A stretch of DNA of 64,000 nt from Glandiceps talaboti (taxonomy: Eukaryota > Hemichordata > Enteropneusta > Spengelidae): NCBI RefSeq assembly GCF_964340395.1, contig NC_135559.1, positions 265,001 through 329,000 on the forward strand. The letters are read 5' to 3'. Under the pieces are notes generated by a model, which was not told the origin of the DNA, did not search any database, and saw only the letters and a list, made by a program, of their open reading frames with translations. A program made the position numbers and the translations under genes. How positions within the stretch are numbered: position 1 is the first letter of the stretch; every line of letters starts with the position of its first letter. This document shows positions 60,364 through 64,000 of this stretch, piece after piece.

Positions 60364-63300
60364 CATAGGAACTATCACAAATAAAGAAACATTTAAATAA
60401 TGACAAAACAAACAACAATGGAACAGTAAAATTGATACATATACAATTTCCAGTCAATTTATGAAATTAACACAAAGTTGTACACGACAATACAGCTATA
60501 CATATTCTGAGGATAACATCTCTTTAACTGTCTTTTTAAAATTTGTGTGTGAATCAATAGACTGAATCTCAACAGGTATTGATGCGAGTATGATATGGAA
60601 GATTGACCAAATGTTGTATGATTATACTCTAGAAAAAGGTTACGACTCTGTCTTTGTCTTGTATCATAGGGATGATCTATAAGAGTAAAGTAATCTGCAA
60701 TAGAGTGTGCAGACTTGTGATACATCAGATCATGTATAAAAGATCTAACTGAAAATCTATACAGTTTGAAAATGTCAAGTATTTTCAGTTGCCTGAACAA
60801 TGGGGCAGAATGACCCTTCTATGAGCTAAAAAACTAACTTGTTAGATTAATTCCTGTCATTTCAATCATTTCCTGTCATTTCCATGGTTACCATTGATAC
60901 CTGTAACCACTAGATAATTTATGCAAACTACCTTGTTAGATAAATTCCTGTCATTTCAATGGTTACCATTGCTACCTGTAACCACTAGATAATTTATGCA
61001 AACTACCTTGTTAGATGAACTCCTGTCGTTTCCATTTCTAAGATTGTCTTTTTGTACATATATACATATACATGGCGCAAAGATTGTAATTATCCCAGAA
61101 AGTAATCCAAGTTTTATCTCTTTCTCAGCTTCCTAATTTATTGTTTTATGGTCCTCCTGGTACTGGTAAAACATCAACAATCCTGGCAGCATCTAGAGAG
61201 TTATTTGGGTAAGTTGGTCACCACAATGGGAATTTCTGCATAAACACTTATCTTCCAGAAGTTTACTCCAGTTAACACCAATTGATTAATTCAGTGTTCT
61301 CCTTCAATAAAATAACATTAAGTAAGTGTTCTCTTTTCTTCCTGTAAGTAGTTAATCTATGGAGTCATGATGGTCAAATGGTAAGACTCTAAGAGTGGTT
61401 AACTTGGAATCTGCAGGTTGTCTTTTGTTTCTGAATGGCAAAATTTCATGTTTGAGATTTGAACGACATTTGTATCCCAGTCAACCCAACTCTACTATTT
61501 GGAACCTAGTATGATAGTGGTTGCCATGTCAACCCAACTTTGGGACCTACTATGATGGTGGTTGCCATGTCAACTCAATGGTTAAATCATATGCAACTAC
61601 ACAGGCTGCAGTGAATTGTATGCTCCCCAAGGAGCTGTGGTACTGATATAAGTCTAATAATTGTAAAGTGCTTTGAATTCAGTATGGAAAAGCACAATGG
61701 AAAAATGGCATCATTTAATATGAGAATGAAAGTTCATGGACTCTGGGATCATAGTGATTATTGATAGCATCATTATTATCTCATTGCAATGATAATAGTG
61801 AACTTCATCTGATGTCAATGTCTACTACATAGCTAAGCATGTTAGGGACAGATTCTTGTATAATCATGAACAGGTGCCAAAAAGTCTAAGAATTCAACTT
61901 CTTTTCTTTGTTTTTATTTCTTTTCATTCTTTTTCAGACCTGAAATGTTTCGATCTAGAGTGTTGGAATTGAACTCATCAGATGAAAGGGGCATCAATGT
62001 CATAAGAGAAAAAGTGAAAAAGTTTGCCCAGTTGACAGCATCAGCAACGCGACCAGAGTAAGTTACCTTATTTGTATACATGCAATACACATAGGCTGTG
62101 TATCACTGTCTATGCTTACAGTGCCAGCTAGAGTCAAAGGGTGTACATGCAATACACATAGACTGAATATCACTGTCTATGCTTACAGTGCCAGCTAGAG
62201 TCAAATGGTGTATATGCAATACACATAGACTGTGTATCACTCTGTATGCTTACAGTGCCAGCTAGAGTCAAAGGGCGTATATGCTATACACATAGACTGT
62301 GTATCACTCTGTATGCTTACAGTGCCAGCTAGAGTCAAAGGGCGTATATGCTATACACATAGACTGTGTATCACTCTGTATGCTTACAGTGCCAGCTAGA
62401 GTCAAAGGGCGTATATGCTATACACATAGACTGTGTATCACTCTGTATGCTTACAGTGCCAGCTAGAGTCAAAGGGCGTATATGCTATACACATAGACTG
62501 TGTATCACTCTGTATGCTTACAGTGCCAGCTAGAGTCAAAGGGCGTATATGCAATACACATAAGCAAAATATTGGATTCTTTTTCCATGTCGGTGGTTTC
62601 CCTCAACAAGGTACAAAAGAAGAGAAATATCTATTATCTTATTTATTTCAAAACTTCACTTTGACATGATCATAAGTACCAAGATCTGAATATAGCAGAA
62701 CCCTCTTTTCTAATTTCTGTGTGTCCTCTTAGGGTGGCCTTACATAATGCTATATTTCTCATGACCAACTCTATACTTCTTCATTCTCGTGGAACTTTTA
62801 AAAAATCAACACCCTCTTGAGCAGTTTTGTGAAATATCAAGAGGTAAACACTTTATTTTAATGATTGACATTTTATTTGAAATTCCTCACTATTTACAGC
62901 GGTAAACCATGTCCATCTTACAAGATTATCATATTAGATGAAGCAGACTCCATGACATCAGCTGCTCAGGTCAGTATCTTTTCACACCGTCACTATATTA
63001 GGTACCTACTTCCCCCATCACAGTTAAAGAGAGAGAGAAATAGATGTCTGAGATGTTTTCATAAACTTTGGGTTCTGGAGAGTCATTTCATGATTTCACA
63101 TCACATAAATTTTGCTATGTTGCCAAGAAACACCTTATTGAACTACTTTTTCACCTCAATTGTTCTTTGAGTGGTACACCGTTGCATTATGGGTCTTAGC
63201 AGACATGAATGTTTATAAAATAAACAGTGCATATTCATGACTTTATCTAAAGAAAATAAGCACTTAGGAGTCATGAGTATTCAATGTTATATTTACATTA

Positions 63301-64000
63301 TTATATGTTACATATTCATGTCTGCTAGGACTTGTGTGACAAAGACTTGGAAGTAAACACATTTTTGTTCTTACAAATATGTAAACTAAAACTTTTCAAT
63401 CACCTTCTGACAAACATAACATTGTAAGCACACATAACATTTCTAAGTTTGAACAACCTAGCAAATTCTGATCAATGGTGTTCTTGAGCATAGTCAAAGT
63501 TAGAATTGTTATTTTATTGAATTCTATACATATTGTATATTACAGGCTGCACTGAGGAGAACTATGGAAAAAGAATCCAAAACTACAAGATTCTGTCTAA
63601 TATGCAACTATGTCAGTCGGTAAGTTTGTTTTCGTGAAATCCACAGGCAGATTACAGGACATGCTTGTAACAGGCCAGATGCATATCCTGAAACAAGTGC
63701 TGTTACAGGGTCTGTCTAAATTTGGAAAGATTTCAGAGCTGTAGTCACAGACATATAATAGGTGTAATCTGTATTGACACAGACATGTATACAGTTTTGT
63801 AATGTTTGACTATTCATCATTGTCCTGATCACATGACTAAAACAGGGATGTACACACAGGTGTGTATCCAGAGATGTATGTACAGATTCCAGTACTGTAT
63901 ACACATGTAACAGATCTGTTGGTACAGGTGTGTATTCGGATGTGTAATTTCTGAGAGTATCTCAAAAATGGGTTAAAAATATAGTAAATGTTTTATTCAG
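59683..64000 (+). CDS. RFC4: Replication factor C subunit 4 (partial; first six exons)
   Basis: Exons 59683-59813, 60166-60244, 61129-61208, 61938-62057, 62900-62969 and 63546-63619 join in frame to 184 complete codons; the gene leaves the window in intron 6 (animal RFC4 is about 360 residues). RFC4 is an AAA+ subunit of the clamp loader that places PCNA on primed DNA in the nucleus. It starts [11 protein letters not shown] like human RFC4. Visible: [15 protein letters not shown]; Walker A GPPGTGKT at residues 78-85; [18 protein letters not shown]; Walker B ILDEAD at 148-153; [13 protein letters not shown]; sensor-1 region LICNYVS near 178-184. The arginine-finger SRC motif would lie in the missing part. 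All splice sites seen are GT-AG. Introns hold a LINE fragment, a SINE, microsatellites and a 67-bp array. Exons look intact. Confidence 0.96.
60030..60092. repeat. (GT)n microsatellite in RFC4 intron 1
   Basis: About thirty GT repeats, 70 bases before exon 2. Confidence 0.95.
60302..60360. repeat. (CA)n microsatellite in RFC4 intron 2
   Basis: About thirty CA repeats. It lies about 100 bases past the coding end of the LINE fragment at 60459-60825, on its 3' side, and may be its tail; the link is inferred. Confidence 0.95.
60459..60825 (-). mobile_element. 5'-truncated LINE fragment, same family as 344-2427
   Basis: On the minus strand: [49 protein letters not shown], a small frame-changing deletion, then [19 protein letters not shown] and a stop. 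It aligns with the C-terminus at 344-646 and with the RT end near 960-1000. Only the last part of the RT protein remains. In RFC4 intron 2. Confidence 0.85.
60836..61025. repeat. Tandem duplication, about 2.2 copies of roughly 85-95 bp
   Basis: CTTGTTAGAT...TTCCTGTCATTTC and CCTGTAACCACTAGATAATT recur twice, with a third partial start at 61008. In RFC4 intron 2. Confidence 0.85.
61357..61720 (+). mobile_element. tRNA-derived SINE (diverged)
   Basis: An RNA polymerase III A box fits exactly (TGGTCAAATGG, near 61369) and is followed 35-45 bases later by a weak B box (CAGGTTGTCTTTTG) in a CTTGGAATCTGCAGGTT context common in tRNA-headed SINEs. The 3' end has GTAAAGTGCTTTGAATTC and GGAAAAGCACAATGG, paired like the tail of the L2-type LINE at 640-955 (GTATAGCGCCTTTGAA and GGCGCTATATAAAT). 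An internal 45-bp duplication (GGTTGCCATGTCAACCCAAC) is present. In RFC4 intron 3. Confidence 0.55.
62076..62565. repeat. 67-bp minisatellite, about 7 copies
   Basis: The unit is ACACATAGACTGTGTATCAC, TCTGTATGCTTACAGTGCC and AGCTAGAGTCAAAGGGCG. It starts about 20 bases after the RFC4 exon 4 donor. Each unit contains GCTTACAG, a weak acceptor-like sequence. Confidence 0.95.

Noticed and set aside
62865-63170. 101-residue ORF as an independent gene
   Set aside because: It is RFC4 exon 5 read through into intron sequence.

Overview
The window is nuclear DNA from an invertebrate animal. It is AT-rich. Its genes have long introns with GT-AG (once GC-AG) splice sites, and CR1-group LINEs, foldback DNA elements, a tRNA-derived SINE and very many minisatellites lie between and inside them. 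The protein sequences fit a lophotrochozoan or an invertebrate deuterostome; I cannot place the species.

Four host genes can be read exon by exon. Profilin-1 (8608-17757, +, three coding exons) and profilin-2 (26971-39600, -, three coding exons) are convergent paralogues with the same two intron positions and phases. GTF2F2, the TFIIF beta/RAP30 subunit (49256-59146, -, eight coding exons), and RFC4, replication factor C subunit 4 (59683 to beyond the window, +, first six exons seen), lie head to head. They share a 536-bp intergenic promoter with ETS-like and E2F-like sites.

Layout: 1-2.4 kb, a broken LINE with a second LINE tail inserted in it; 6.0-8.1 kb, a DNA element with terminal inverted repeats, an unrecognised ORF and a 185-bp palindrome; 8.4-17.8 kb, profilin-1; 22.2-23.4 kb, an inverted repeat complex with (TA)n tracts and a well-formed hammerhead ribozyme; 27.0-39.6 kb, profilin-2, with two foldback elements that have clear target-site duplications in intron 1; 40-49.2 kb, gene-free DNA with four minisatellites and dispersed repeats; 49.3-59.1 kb, GTF2F2; 59.7-64 kb, RFC4.

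The most unusual signal is in GTF2F2. Six of its seven introns carry tandem arrays, and several arrays grow out of exon edges. Exon 6 is flanked by a 58-bp array whose unit repeats its 3' splice site and a 57-bp x17 array whose unit repeats its 5' splice site. Exon 7 has two decayed tandem copies in the following intron. Minisatellites make up about 13 kb, roughly a fifth of the window.
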